The notes: a model not told the origin generated them from the sequence alone. A DNA stretch of 34,077 nt from an uncultured Clostridium sp. (GCA_947427035.1 CANEGK010000025.1:1-34077), one strand, 5' to 3'. Positions 23,479-30,628 are shown, counted from the first letter of the stretch. Translations and numbers: made by a program.

Positions 23479-25234
23479 CGTGCTGATCGTCGGCAGCGGC
23501 GGCGCCGGACTGCGCGCCGCCTGCGCCGCCGCAGAGCAGGGCGCGTCGGTCGTTCTGGCTTCCAAAGGAAAAATAGGCCGGAGCGGGGCGACCCTGCTGG
23601 CCGGGGCCAATGTCAGCGCTGATGTGATGTGCGACGGCGGTAGCCTGTGGCGGCTGGGCGTCAAAAGTGCCGATCGCAGCGACACCCAGGAGAAATGGTA
23701 TAGCGACATTGTTCACGAGGGCTTTTATCTCAACCGGCGCAAGCTGGTTCAGCAGTATGTGGAGCAGGCCGGGCCGCAGGTGCAAATGCTGCTGCAAAGC
23801 GGCGTTGCCGTCACCGATGCCGACGAGGGCGGCCGGCAAATCGGCATTGCAGGTTCGTCCATTCTTGACGCGCTGTACCGCATGGCCCATGCTGCCGGCG
23901 TCGGCTTTTTGCAGGACGTGACGCTGTGTGATCTGTTGCCTGCGGAAGACGGCGCTGCTGCCGGCGCGCTGCTGCTCGACATTATAAGCGGCGAGCTCAT
24001 CGCCGTACACGCAGGGGCGACCGTTCTGGCGACGGGCGGAATGCACGGCTGCTATGCCTTTAACAGCGGAACCAGCGGGCTGTGCGGGGAAGGACAGGCC
24101 GCCGCCATGCGCCTGGGCGCAGAAATGACGCTGATGGAAATGGTGACCTTTTGCCCTGACGTCATTTGCGCGCCGCGCCGTTTCCGGGGCAGCATCTTGC
24201 CGTATATTATGCAGTGCATCGGTTACGGCCGGCTGCAAAACAGGCTGGGCGAGGATTTTCTGTCCAAACACCTGTCACCGGCTGCCATGCGGCTTGCGCT
24301 GGGCAGCGAGTGGAACAAGCTGCTGCTGTCCTATGCCATGTTCCGGGAAGAACAGGCCGGGCTTTGCGACGGGCACGGCGGAGTGCGCTTTACGCTGAAG
24401 TATCTTTCACAGAGCGAACGGGACGGGCTGGAGAAGACGCTTCCCCAGCTCACACACGGTGTTTACAGCGAAATCATGCGCTGTCATGACCGGGACGGGG
24501 GATTGTCGGTCTTTGCGGCCGGGCATTATTTTGACGGCGGTATTGCAGTCAATGCCGCAATGGAAACCCATGTGCCCGGCCTCTTTGCAGCCGGCGAGTG
24601 TACAGGCGGGCTTTTTGGAGCCAACCGCGTCAGCGCCGCCACGACCCAGATGCTGGTACAGGGGGCGCAGGCCGGCGCTGGCGCCGCGCGTTTTGCCCGG
24701 ATGGCCGGCATTCAGCGTGCAGAGCCCGCAGCGCTGGAGCGCGCCTGTCTGGACGCGTTGGCTCCCCTGACGGCAGAAAAGGGGGAAAATCCCCGCCGGG
24801 TGCGCGATATGGCGGTGGACGCCATCACACAAAGCGCAGGGATTGTACGCGATGAAAAGGGGCTGCTGCGCGGGCTCGCTCGTCTGGAAGAGGCGGCCTG
24901 CATCCCGCTGGCGCTGGCCAGCCCTGTGCGCGCGTATAACCGCGGCTGGCTGGACGCCCTTGAGATCCGCAGCCTGTGCGCCTGCGGCCGGGCTGTGATA
25001 CGCTCGTCACTGGCGCGGCGCGAAAGCCGGGGCGTTTTTATACGGAGCGATTATCCGTATACCGACAACGACGCCTTTTTGTGCGAGACAATCCTGCAAA
25101 GCGGTCAGGTTTTTCTCCGGCCTGTTGCGCAGGACGGCGTGGGCGCCGGACCGGGACGGCAGGAGTATTTTGACGGACTGGAGCGCGTGTTTTCACGCCT
25201 CAGCTATGCGGCAGGGGGTGCCTGTGTTGAATGA
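23453..25234 (+). CDS. Fumarate reductase/succinate dehydrogenase-type flavoprotein
   Basis: A 593-residue FAD enzyme of the FrdA/SdhA/NadB superfamily. The N-terminal FAD site is VLIVGSGGAGLRAA (10-23), GKIGRSGATLLAG follows, and near residue 360 HYFDGGIAV leads into GLFAAGECTGGLFGANRVSAATT, which closes the FAD site. The C-terminal helical domain is present. A GTG start at 23453 behind GGAGGAGGG is preferred and overlaps marR by 26 nt; ATG 23393 would overlap it by 86 nt. There is no Tat or Sec signal and no haem or FMN domain. With the tiny 2Fe-2S subunit next door it makes a soluble two-part reductase or dehydrogenase. The substrate is unknown and fumarate itself is not implied. Confidence 0.83.
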   Translation: MVQRNLTCDVLIVGSGGAGLRAACAAAEQGASVVLASKGKIGRSGATLLAGANVSADVMCDGGSLWRLGVKSADRSDTQEKWYSDIVHEGFYLNRRKLVQQYVEQAGPQVQMLLQSGVAVTDADEGGRQIGIAGSSILDALYRMAHAAGVGFLQDVTLCDLLPAEDGAAAGALLLDIISGELIAVHAGATVLATGGMHGCYAFNSGTSGLCGEGQAAAMRLGAEMTLMEMVTFCPDVICAPRRFRGSILPYIMQCIGYGRLQNRLGEDFLSKHLSPAAMRLALGSEWNKLLLSYAMFREEQAGLCDGHGGVRFTLKYLSQSERDGLEKTLPQLTHGVYSEIMRCHDRDGGLSVFAAGHYFDGGIAVNAAMETHVPGLFAAGECTGGLFGANRVSAATTQMLVQGAQAGAGAARFARMAGIQRAEPAALERACLDALAPLTAEKGENPRRVRDMAVDAITQSAGIVRDEKGLLRGLARLEEAACIPLALASPVRAYNRGWLDALEIRSLCACGRAVIRSSLARRESRGVFIRSDYPYTDNDAFLCETILQSGQVFLRPVAQDGVGAGPGRQEYFDGLERVFSRLSYAAGGACVE

Positions 25235-25526
25235 CATAGCGGTTATCATTGCACGGGGGGACGCGGCTTATCGTTATACGGCGCAGTACAGCGTGCCCTT
25301 TGCACCCGGCCTGTCGGTGCTGGACGTGCTCGATTACATTTATGAACATATAGATCCAACGCTCGCTTATTTCAGTCACGAGGCTTGCAGGCAGGCGGCC
25401 TGCGGCAAATGCCTTGTCTGTGTCAACGGGAAGGTCTGCCTTGCCTGCGGCTGCCCGGCCAACGGCGAAAGCCTGACGCTGGAGCCGTGGAACGACAAGG
25501 TTGTCCGGGATCTCATCTGTGAATAA
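25224..25526 (+). CDS. Minimal 2Fe-2S subunit (SdhB/FrdB N-terminal domain only)
   Basis: A ~100-residue protein that ends after the plant-type ferredoxin domain of succinate dehydrogenase iron-sulfur subunits. Cysteines 55, 60, 63 and 75 (CRQAACGKC followed by CLAC) give the C-x4-C-x2-C-x11-C pattern. The C-terminal half that normally holds the 4Fe-4S and 3Fe-4S clusters is missing. It overlaps the flavoprotein by 11 nt. The start is uncertain: GTG 25224 lies 7 nt after GGGGG, while GTG 25218, TTG 25227 and ATG 25206 are alternatives. It likely carries electrons to or from the flavoprotein, with an unknown outside partner. Confidence 0.75.
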   Translation: MLNDIAVIIARGDAAYRYTAQYSVPFAPGLSVLDVLDYIYEHIDPTLAYFSHEACRQAACGKCLVCVNGKVCLACGCPANGESLTLEPWNDKVVRDLICE

Positions 25527-25538
25527 AGGAGTGCTTGT

Positions 25539-26210
25539 ATGTTGCATGAAAAACAACACGCGTTTATCGTCGCACAGTATTACCGGCTTTTGCACGAACT
25601 GGACCCTGCCGGGGCAGAGGCGGTCTTTCTTTTCTGCACGCGGAAGTATGCGGAAGAACGCGGCGCCCGTATGGCGCAGCGTGCCCTGCGTGACGGGCGG
25701 GCGCTGACGCTGGGAACCTATATGTCCTATGGGGAATGGGAGTACACCCATCCGGAATGGACGGAGAGCGAAGTGCTGGAAACGGCCCCGGATCATCATT
25801 ATCTTGTCAAAAAATGCCCCTGGAGCACGCAGTTTCAGGAAATGGGCGCTGTGGACTGCGCCAAAAGCTACTGCCGCGATCTTGACGTATCCCTTGCGCG
25901 CGGCTTTAACCCCGACCTGAACTTTGAGACCCGATGCACCATGCACACGGCGGGCAAATGCGATTTTGTTCTGCACGGCGCGGGCGAAGCGCCCCGCCCG
26001 CCCCGCGAGGCAAAAAACCAGCGTCCCTTTGCCTATCACTGCGGCCATGTGCTGTCTGCTTTTGACCGTTGCGTGCGCAATATTTATGGGGAAAAGGGCT
26101 GCGTCATGACGGCCGAGGTAGAGCGTTGTTTTGGCGAAGAGTACGGGCAGGATGCCCTTTCCGAGCTGCGTGAAAATAAAACGCGCGACTTTTCTTCCAT
26201 TGATTCCTGA
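25539..26210 (+). CDS. L-2-amino-thiazoline-4-carboxylic acid hydrolase-like protein
   Basis: A 223-residue cytosolic protein resembling the ATC hydrolase family (Pfam PF14196). Its founding members open L-2-aminothiazoline-4-carboxylate to N-carbamoylcysteine. Family-like features are FLFCTRKYAEERGARMAQRAL, GTYMSYGEWEY, KKCPWSTQF, KSYCRDLDVSLARGFNPDL and a HTAGKCDF segment with several conserved Cys and His residues. AAAGGAG precedes ATG 25539, 12 nt after the 2Fe-2S gene. It is the last gene of the marR operon. A role in ring opening or C-N hydrolysis of a cysteine-like heterocycle is possible but not shown; many members of this family have no known substrate. Confidence 0.65.
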   Translation: MLHEKQHAFIVAQYYRLLHELDPAGAEAVFLFCTRKYAEERGARMAQRALRDGRALTLGTYMSYGEWEYTHPEWTESEVLETAPDHHYLVKKCPWSTQFQEMGAVDCAKSYCRDLDVSLARGFNPDLNFETRCTMHTAGKCDFVLHGAGEAPRPPREAKNQRPFAYHCGHVLSAFDRCVRNIYGEKGCVMTAEVERCFGEEYGQDALSELRENKTRDFSSIDS

Positions 26211-26227
26211 GAAGCGGATTTTATCTG

Positions 26228-26267
26228 CGGCCCCCGGCAGGCTACAGCCTGCCGGGGGCCGTTTTTT
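26228..26267 (+). terminator. Terminator of the marR operon
   Basis: A 15-bp GC-rich stem (CGGCCCCCGGCAGGC and its complement) with a TACA loop is followed by six T. Confidence 0.9.
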
Positions 26268-26454
26268 AGGCTTTCTGGCAAAATGGCGGCTGCCGGACAA
26301 AATCGATCCCCCGGAAAAGGCAAGGGATTTTTGCCTCTTTTTTGAGCAGCGCGGGCGATTTCGCATAGACGGCTTTATAACGTTTGCGGCCCTCTTCATC
26401 GCGGCCGAGGTAGATTTGTGCGCGGTACCGGCCGTCCGGCAGCTTCTTAGGCAT
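26266..26454 (-). pseudogene. Tyrosine integrase remnant (N-terminal arm-binding domain only)
   Basis: The first ~34 residues (MPKKLPDGRYRAQIYLGRD, then EEGRKRYKAVYAK) match the AP2-like arm-DNA-binding domain that begins many Firmicutes tyrosine recombinases. After KSPALLKKEAK the frame enters the 24-bp direct repeat (26321-26344) and then runs into chromosomal sequence, ending at residue 62. The catalytic domain with R-H-R-Y residues is absent. If the element were circular, the same frame would instead read on from the right-hand repeat copy and stop within about 17 codons, so no complete integrase exists in either form. The coding part is therefore broken. Confidence 0.7.
26321..26344 (+). 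repeat. Left end of the integrated element: 24-bp direct repeat (att-like)
   Basis: Contains ATTTTTGCCTCTTTTTTG (26327-26344), identical to 31470-31487. Over 24 bp the two copies differ at one base (G26326 versus A31469). It lies within the integrase remnant. Confidence 0.75.
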
Positions 26455-26533
26455 GGCGCCCACCTACTTTATTTACCTTCCGGCGGATGCTTCCGGCCCC
26501 CTGCGGCGCGCAGGTGTTGCTTTTGCGGGGCAT
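26447..26533 (-). CDS. 28-residue ORF upstream of the integrase remnant
   Basis: It starts MPRKSNTCAPQGAGSIRRK behind an AAAGGAG site and ends in a TAA that overlaps the ATG of the integrase remnant (ATGCCTAA). The opening resembles the usual beginning of some Firmicutes integrases (MPRK followed by QGAGTIR), so it may be the true integrase start cut off by a frameshift. A coupled leader peptide is the alternative. No function is assigned. Confidence 0.4.
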   Translation of the reverse strand: MPRKSNTCAPQGAGSIRRKVNKVGGRHA

Positions 26534-26611
26534 TTTAAGCGCTCCTTTCCTGTTTGAGGGGAGACGATAAAATCAGGATAAAAGACAGATACAGAACAGA
26601 TGTTTTATATA

Positions 26612-26640
26612 TTGCTGTTGTTATTACTACCCATTATAAT
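26612..26640 (+). promoter_or_regulatory. Promoter of the element's small-gene operon
   Basis: TTGCTG (26612-26617), 17-nt spacer, TATAAT (26635-26640), in AT-rich DNA 57 nt before the first gene. Confidence 0.6.
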
Positions 26641-26696
26641 AATAACAAGGGAAAACCCAAGCTGTCAACAGCAATTTTAAAAAAAGGAGTGACTGC

Positions 26697-26873
26697 ATGA
26701 ACAATCAGGAAATCCGGAAAGCGGCAAAGGCGCAGGGGGTGCGGCTGTGGCAGATAGCGGAAGCGCTCGGCATGGCCGACAGCAATTTCAGCCGAAAGCT
26801 CCGGCACGAGCTGCCGCAGGACGAGAAATCGCGCATTCTGCGGATTATCGGTGAGAAGGGAGAGCAGAAATGA
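26697..26873 (+). CDS. Small helix-turn-helix protein
   Basis: 58 residues, MNNQEIRKAAKAQGVRLWQI onward, with EALGMADSNFSRKLR forming a helix-turn-helix recognition helix of the Cro/XRE type. AAAAAAGGAG precedes the ATG, and the stop overlaps the next start (ATGA). Such mini-regulators are common at the front of Firmicutes mobile elements. Confidence 0.65.
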   Translation: MNNQEIRKAAKAQGVRLWQIAEALGMADSNFSRKLRHELPQDEKSRILRIIGEKGEQK

Positions 26874-27175
26874 AGCTTTCGCGATACGAACAGGAAACCA
26901 TCATAAGTTTCAACGAGGAAGAGGCGACGGCCAGCGTCTACACGCACAACAGGGCGCTTAGGAACAGGCTTCAAAGGCTGGCGCAGGAAAGGCCGACAGA
27001 ATGTCGGCTGCTGGGCACAGGCAGCGGCGGCCGCGCGGCCGATTACAGCATCCCGAAAGGCTGGCTCAAGGTCAGGCCGACCCGCATTTTGAGCGAGGCA
27101 GAGCGGGAGCAGCGCAGACAAGCCGCCAGAATGGCGCGTATTCCGTCAGAAAGCACCGGGCCCCGCAGTGAGTAA
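26870..27175 (+). CDS. Conserved mobile-element protein of unknown function
   Basis: 101 residues, with MKLSRYEQETIISFNEEEAT at the start and a central ASVYTHNRALRNRLQRLAQE. The KLSRYEQETII and ASVYTHN style is familiar from small proteins of Firmicutes integrative elements, but no function is known to me. The basic C-terminus (EREQRRQAARMAR) may bind nucleic acid. Its ATG overlaps the stop of the HTH gene by 4 nt, indicating coupled translation. Confidence 0.6.
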   Translation: MKLSRYEQETIISFNEEEATASVYTHNRALRNRLQRLAQERPTECRLLGTGSGGRAADYSIPKGWLKVRPTRILSEAEREQRRQAARMARIPSESTGPRSE

Positions 27176-27305
27176 AAGGGCAACGCGGCTGCATAGGGTC
27201 ATTCCATACCCCCCGCTGCAAAGCATCCGAAAACACCGGTGCACGTCGGCTTTTTGCACGGCAATGCGCAGCGCGGGGGAAAACGATAGACAGGAGGATT
27301 GAAAA

Positions 27306-27533
27306 GTGAGACGACCGAATAAACCGCGCAGAATCATTACCAGTGTGGACGAGCTGCCCGTTGTGTGCGACTGCGCCGAGGCGGGGCTGCTCATCCGGCA
27401 GAACCCCGAGACAGTGGCGCGCATGGCGCGCGCGGGTGTGCTTCCGGGGGCCAAGCAGGGGCAGGCGTGGTATTTCCGCCGCGACGACCTTGTCGCTTAT
27501 CTGGACAGCCTGTTTCATGGGGCGCAGGTATGA
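27306..27533 (+). CDS. Excisionase/MerR-type helix-turn-helix protein
   Basis: 75 residues from a GTG start behind CAGGAGG. The segment EAGLLIRQNPETVARMARAG, then a KQGQAWYFRRDDLVAYLDSL wing, is the HTH_17/excisionase layout. In integrated elements such proteins bend att DNA or regulate replication genes. The stop overlaps the next ATG (ATGA). Confidence 0.65.
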   Translation: MRRPNKPRRIITSVDELPVVCDCAEAGLLIRQNPETVARMARAGVLPGAKQGQAWYFRRDDLVAYLDSLFHGAQV

Positions 27534-27925
27534 ACAGGGCGCAAAAAAGCCGCCTCGCCGGTGACGCGGCGAAGCGGCAGACGGAAGCGGGGACGGCTTG
27601 CGGGCACAGCTCCGTTTCCGCTTCACAGTGTACCACAGGGGCGGGCGGCCGTCAAATCGCGGGGCTTTTGGGCCGGGGGCAGACAAACGCCGTGCCGCTT
27701 CGGCAGCTCGTCACCCTGACCGGGCGCAGCGGGCGGGAAGTACGGCGGCAAATCGCGCAGGAACGGCGCAGGGGAACCCCCATTCTGTCGGACAACCAGA
27801 GCGGGTATTTCCTGCCGGGCAGCGAAGCGGAAACGGCGCGGTTTGTGCGCTCCATGCGCCGCCGGGCCAAAGAAATCATTGAGACGGCGCAGGCCATCGA
27901 GAACAGGGACGCCGCAGGAAGGTGA
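27530..27925 (+). CDS. Putative DNA-binding replication-associated protein
   Basis: 131 residues. The N-terminal ~50 residues are low complexity. The C-terminal part has VPLRQLVTLTGRSGREVRRQ, a helix-turn-helix, then RRGTPILSDNQSGYFLPGS and a basic helix (FVRSMRRRAKEIIETAQAIE). This pattern is seen in small phage and plasmid proteins encoded ahead of replication initiators. The start is coupled to the previous gene. The function is inferred from neighbours. Confidence 0.55.
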   Translation: MNRAQKSRLAGDAAKRQTEAGTACGHSSVSASQCTTGAGGRQIAGLLGRGQTNAVPLRQLVTLTGRSGREVRRQIAQERRRGTPILSDNQSGYFLPGSEAETARFVRSMRRRAKEIIETAQAIENRDAAGR

Positions 27926-27928
27926 CGC

Positions 27929-28303
27929 ATGGCGCGGAGTAAGAAAACGCCCTTTCAGCCGTGGGAGACCAAAACGGGCGGCATGGAACAACGCTATATC
28001 CGTCTGGGCAACAGCCAGCTGCTGGACCAATCCATCCGGGGGCTGGGCGACAAAGCGTTCCGGCTGTATGCTTACATGCGGCTGGACAGCGGCGGCAGGC
28101 GCGAGTTTGAAATGCCTTACGCCCGCATTCGGCAGCTCATGCCCATCAGCCGGCCGGCTATCAAGGCGGCCGTAACAGAGCTGGAGCAGGCGGGGCTGAT
28201 AGAGGTCGCGGAAAATAACGCCAACCTGCGCAAGCCCAACCTGTACCGGTTTTCTACGGTCTGGAGAACGGGAGAAATGGGAAAAGCTGTAAAAGGGCAG
28301 TAA
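27929..28303 (+). CDS. Winged-helix protein, candidate replication initiator or regulator
   Basis: 124 residues. The core MPYARIRQLMPISRPAIKAA followed by VTELEQAGLIEVAENNANLR is a winged helix, preceded by YIRLGNSQLLDQSIRGLGD, which recalls the start of RepA-N-like initiators and replisome organisers. It is shorter than most initiators. The four palindromic repeats beginning within 5 nt of its stop are its likely binding sites. AAGGTG precedes ATG 27929. Confidence 0.55.
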   Translation: MARSKKTPFQPWETKTGGMEQRYIRLGNSQLLDQSIRGLGDKAFRLYAYMRLDSGGRREFEMPYARIRQLMPISRPAIKAAVTELEQAGLIEVAENNANLRKPNLYRFSTVWRTGEMGKAVKGQ

Positions 28304-28440
28304 AGTAACTTTACCAGTCAAGGCCCAAACTGGTAAAGTAGGTTTACCAGTCGGGGGGAAAAGGGCGCGTCACTGGTAAAGTAACTTTACTACCAGTGAG
28401 CATTTTGCCCCCCGCCACTGGTAAAGTAGCTTTACTGATA
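28299..28440. repeat. Four palindromic iterons (GTAAAGTA..TTTAC)
   Basis: Copies at 28299-28318, 28329-28351, 28371-28398 and 28416-28440 follow ACTGGTAAAGTA-NN-TTTACCAGT with small changes; the third carries a 2-nt insertion and the last has lost the right edge. Their placement directly after the winged-helix gene suggests an origin or operator cluster. Confidence 0.7.
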
Positions 28441-28746
28441 TTACTATATATAGCCATAGGCCAGGGGGTTTTAAAAGGGGCAGCAGATTTAAAACAACTC
28501 TACCCACCACACCCCCCCTTTTTTCATTCCATCCCCTGCGCGCGCCCTCGTTTCACGGCCGGTGAAGGGGGAAAATTGGGGTCGGCCCGCCGGCCCTGCC
28601 GGCAGGAACAAACCAAGAAGAAACGGGAACAAACCGACAAGAGAAGCAAAAGAAAGGCGGCGTGCCGCTTCCGCAAAGGTTCAAAAAGTACCGCATAAAA
28701 AGGGGGTCGCGCAGCATGACCCCTTTGCCCGCGGATTGCGGCAACC

Positions 28747-28794
28747 TGCCGCGAATTGCCGCGAGTTGCCGCAACTTGCTGCGAATTGCCGCGG
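28747..28794. repeat. 10-bp tandem array (TGCCGCGAAT)
   Basis: TGCCGCGAAT, TGCCGCGAGT, TGCCGCAACT, TGCTGCGAAT and TGCCGCGG follow each other with an exact 10-bp period, one helical turn. Confidence 0.7.
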
Positions 28795-28877
28795 AAACAA
28801 AAGTGCAGCAAAAGTGCAACAAAAAGCAGCAGAAAAAAAGGCGCTGCGGCTTTCTGTCTTACAGCCGGACAGAAAGC

Positions 28878-28943
28878 GCTAGTAAAAACGCTAGTGAAAC
28901 CGCTAGTGAAAACGCTAGTGAAAACGCTAGTGAAAACGCTGGT
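28878..28943. repeat. 12-bp tandem array (GCTAGTGAAAAC)
   Basis: Five full copies from 28878 to 28937 (GCTAGTAAAAAC, GCTAGTGAAACC and three GCTAGTGAAAAC) are followed by a decayed sixth. The AGTGAAA core recurs in the array at 31023. Confidence 0.8.
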
Positions 28944-29166
28944 CGGTGGCTTGTCGGCCGTTTGTCGGCCGGCATACGGGCAGCGTTTGCAAAGGCTTGC
29001 GCTTCAAGGGCTGGCGGCGTGTCGGCCGTTTGTCGTTTTTGAAAACTTTGGGCTTTCTGCCCCCTATCAGGCCAAAAGTTCCGAGCGCTTTCGGCAGCCC
29101 TTGCGGAAGATGGAGCGGTAAATCAACACGCCCCCACGCCTTGCAGGAACTGCCTTTGCGGGCTGT

Positions 29167-29210
29167 GGCCAACACACGGCCAACACACAGCCAACACACG
29201 ACCAACACGC
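29167..29210. repeat. 11-bp tandem array (GGCCAACACAC)
   Basis: Four copies with an exact 11-bp period: GGCCAACACAC twice, AGCCAACACAC and GACCAACACGC. Confidence 0.75.
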
Positions 29211-29589
29211 CAGCCGGTTGCCGCTTCCAAAAGTTCGGGCAGGTTCGAGCATAAAAAAAGAGCGGGCGGCGCTTTGGCGTTTCCGGGGGTAAAAACGGGG
29301 TTTATTCCCCCCAAAACCGGGGTTCTCGGGGAAAAAACCTCGGTTAATTCCCCCTGAAACCCTGCTGGGACAGCTTGTCCCGGCAGCGCAGGTACGGACA
29401 ATCTGTCCCTGCCTGAAACCGCAGCTGCGGGGTGCTCCCTGTTTTGGGGCATACCTTCTGCGGGCAAGAGGAACAAAGCCCGAACACCGGCGGAACAAAA
29501 AAACGGAAGAAAGAGCTTCTGAACAGCGGCGCCGCGAAGCACGGCAGCGGGCAGCAAAAAGGCCGGGAGACAAACCCCGGCGATAAATT

Positions 29590-29624
29590 AAAAAAGGACA
29601 GGGGATTTATTCCCTGTCCTTTTT
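29590..29624 (-). terminator. Terminator of the RHH-Uma2 operon (likely bidirectional)
   Basis: An AAAAGGACAGGG/CCCTGTCCTTTT stem, with A-run and T-run on opposite sides, lies right after the uma2 stop on the minus strand. Confidence 0.8.
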
Positions 29625-29627
29625 GCG

Positions 29628-30200
29628 TTATGTGGGAAACACCTTGTCCAGGTCGATAAAGCAGCCGTCCAAAACGTTGACCCTGGCAATCTCTTCCCGG
29701 CCGTAGTCTTCACAGAGGCGAAGAAGCCCGCCGTCCAGCGTGAACACCTGCACCGATTGCGTGTCCGGCTCGACAATCCAGTATTCCCGAACCCCTGCCC
29801 GCTGGTACAGACCCAGCTTAACAAGTCTGTCGTGCCGCCGGGTAGAGGGGGAAAGGATTTCAATCACCATATCCGGCGCGCCTTTGCAGCCGTGTTTGTC
29901 CAGCTTGCTGCTGTCGCACACAATGGAAATATCCGGCTCGACCATCGTATCGACGTTTTCCGGCGCGTCGCCGTCTCGTTCAAAAAGCCGGACGGCGAAC
30001 GGAGCCGCATACACCCGGCATTTCTTTCCGTCCAGAAAATTGGCGAGCTGCCGGAACAGCTCCCCGCTGATTTCCTGGTGTACTCTGGACGGCGGAGCCA
30101 TCATGAACACTTGCCCGTCAATAATTTCCGCCCGTTCGCTCTCGTCCCATTCAAGAACGTCTGCAAATGTATGCCGGGCCTTTTCCGCTGGAAACGCCAT
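29628..30200 (-). CDS. Uma2-family putative endonuclease (DUF820)
   Basis: 190 residues. The PD-(D/E)XK-like core is visible as EPDISIVCD followed by GAPDMVIEILSPSTRRHDR, then KLGLYQRAGVREYWIVEPDT; the spaced D, E and K positions match the Uma2 restriction-endonuclease-like fold. The biological role of these proteins is unsettled; they are common in cyanobacteria and mobile DNA. ATG 30200 has GGGGGTG 7 nt upstream, and the gene follows the ribbon-helix-helix gene by 3 nt, so the two form an operon, possibly a toxin-antitoxin-like or element-maintenance pair. Confidence 0.8.
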   Translation of the reverse strand: MAFPAEKARHTFADVLEWDESERAEIIDGQVFMMAPPSRVHQEISGELFRQLANFLDGKKCRVYAAPFAVRLFERDGDAPENVDTMVEPDISIVCDSSKLDKHGCKGAPDMVIEILSPSTRRHDRLVKLGLYQRAGVREYWIVEPDTQSVQVFTLDGGLLRLCEDYGREEIARVNVLDGCFIDLDKVFPT

Positions 30201-30203
30201 CAA

Positions 30204-30464
30204 TTACACCCCCTGATTCAGTTTGCCCCCTGCATCTGGGTTTACGCCCATGTGCAAAGATACAGGGGGCTGAGTTTCCTGTCCGTCCCGCTGCATGGTT
30301 TCGTCGATAGCGCGGTTGATAAAGCCGTTGACGCTTTCGCCCCGCGCGTCGGCATGGGCCTTGATAACGTCGCGCCGGCCGGGTGTCGTTCGAATCTCAA
30401 GCCGAATAAACTTTTCCATATAGAGCTTTTGCGCCCTTTTTTGCGCTTCTGTTTTTTCCGACAT
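30204..30464 (-). CDS. Ribbon-helix-helix (Arc/CopG-like) DNA-binding protein
   Basis: 86 residues. FIRLEIRTTPGRRDVIKAHA supplies the beta strand and first helix, and ARGESVNGFINRAIDETMQR the second helix of an RHH fold, with Arc-like N-terminal basic residues. Such proteins bind as dimers to short palindromes; three ATCTACCGGTAGAT-like sites lie just upstream, so it is probably an autorepressor of its operon with uma2 and perhaps of the divergent gene. Confidence 0.75.
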   Translation of the reverse strand: MSEKTEAQKRAQKLYMEKFIRLEIRTTPGRRDVIKAHADARGESVNGFINRAIDETMQRDGQETQPPVSLHMGVNPDAGGKLNQGV

Positions 30465-30540
30465 GTCTTTTCCCTTCTTTCAGGGGGCGGCAAAATGCCG
30501 GCACCTTTCCCAGTATGCCACTATTATACCACAAAAAACA

Positions 30541-30620
30541 ATCTACCGATAGATACAAAATGAACAAATATACCGGTAGATATTCAGGCATTTTATCTAT
30601 TGATATCTACCGGTAGATAT
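30541..30620. promoter_or_regulatory. Three palindromic operators (ATCTACCGGTAGAT)
   Basis: Sites at 30541-30554 (ATCTACCGATAGAT), 30568-30583 (ATATACCGGTAGATAT) and 30603-30620 (a perfect 18-bp palindrome, ATATCTACCGGTAGATAT). They lie between the divergent RHH and 30710 genes. The third sits inside the plus-strand promoter spacer. Confidence 0.75.
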
Positions 30621-30628
30621 AGTATAAT
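30600..30628 (+). promoter_or_regulatory. Plus-strand promoter overlapped by an operator
   Basis: TTGATA (30600-30605), 17-nt spacer, TATAAT (30623-30628). The spacer is filled by the perfect palindrome at 30603-30620. On the minus strand an extended -10 (TGGTATAAT, 30531-30523) could serve the RHH-uma2 operon. Confidence 0.65.

Larger units (their letters stand above)
28441..29589. other. Repeat-rich stretch without a convincing gene
   Basis: About 1.15 kb in which every open frame is short, conflicts with others and lacks a family match. It holds three short-period arrays (listed separately), dyads GGGACA/TGTCCC at 29367-29381 and GGACA/TGTCC at 29396-29408, and an imperfect ~38-bp tandem duplication at about 29285-29361. 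An origin of replication, partition or transfer region is plausible. Confidence 0.5.

Noticed and set aside
28878-28943. Possible CRISPR array
   Set aside because: The repeats are only 12 bp, contiguous and without spacers, and no cas gene is present.
28662-29121. Overlapping frames through the 12-bp array that would encode repeats such as NASE or LVKT
   Set aside because: A 12-bp repeat leaves any frame open; three frames conflict and none shows a family match or convincing start.
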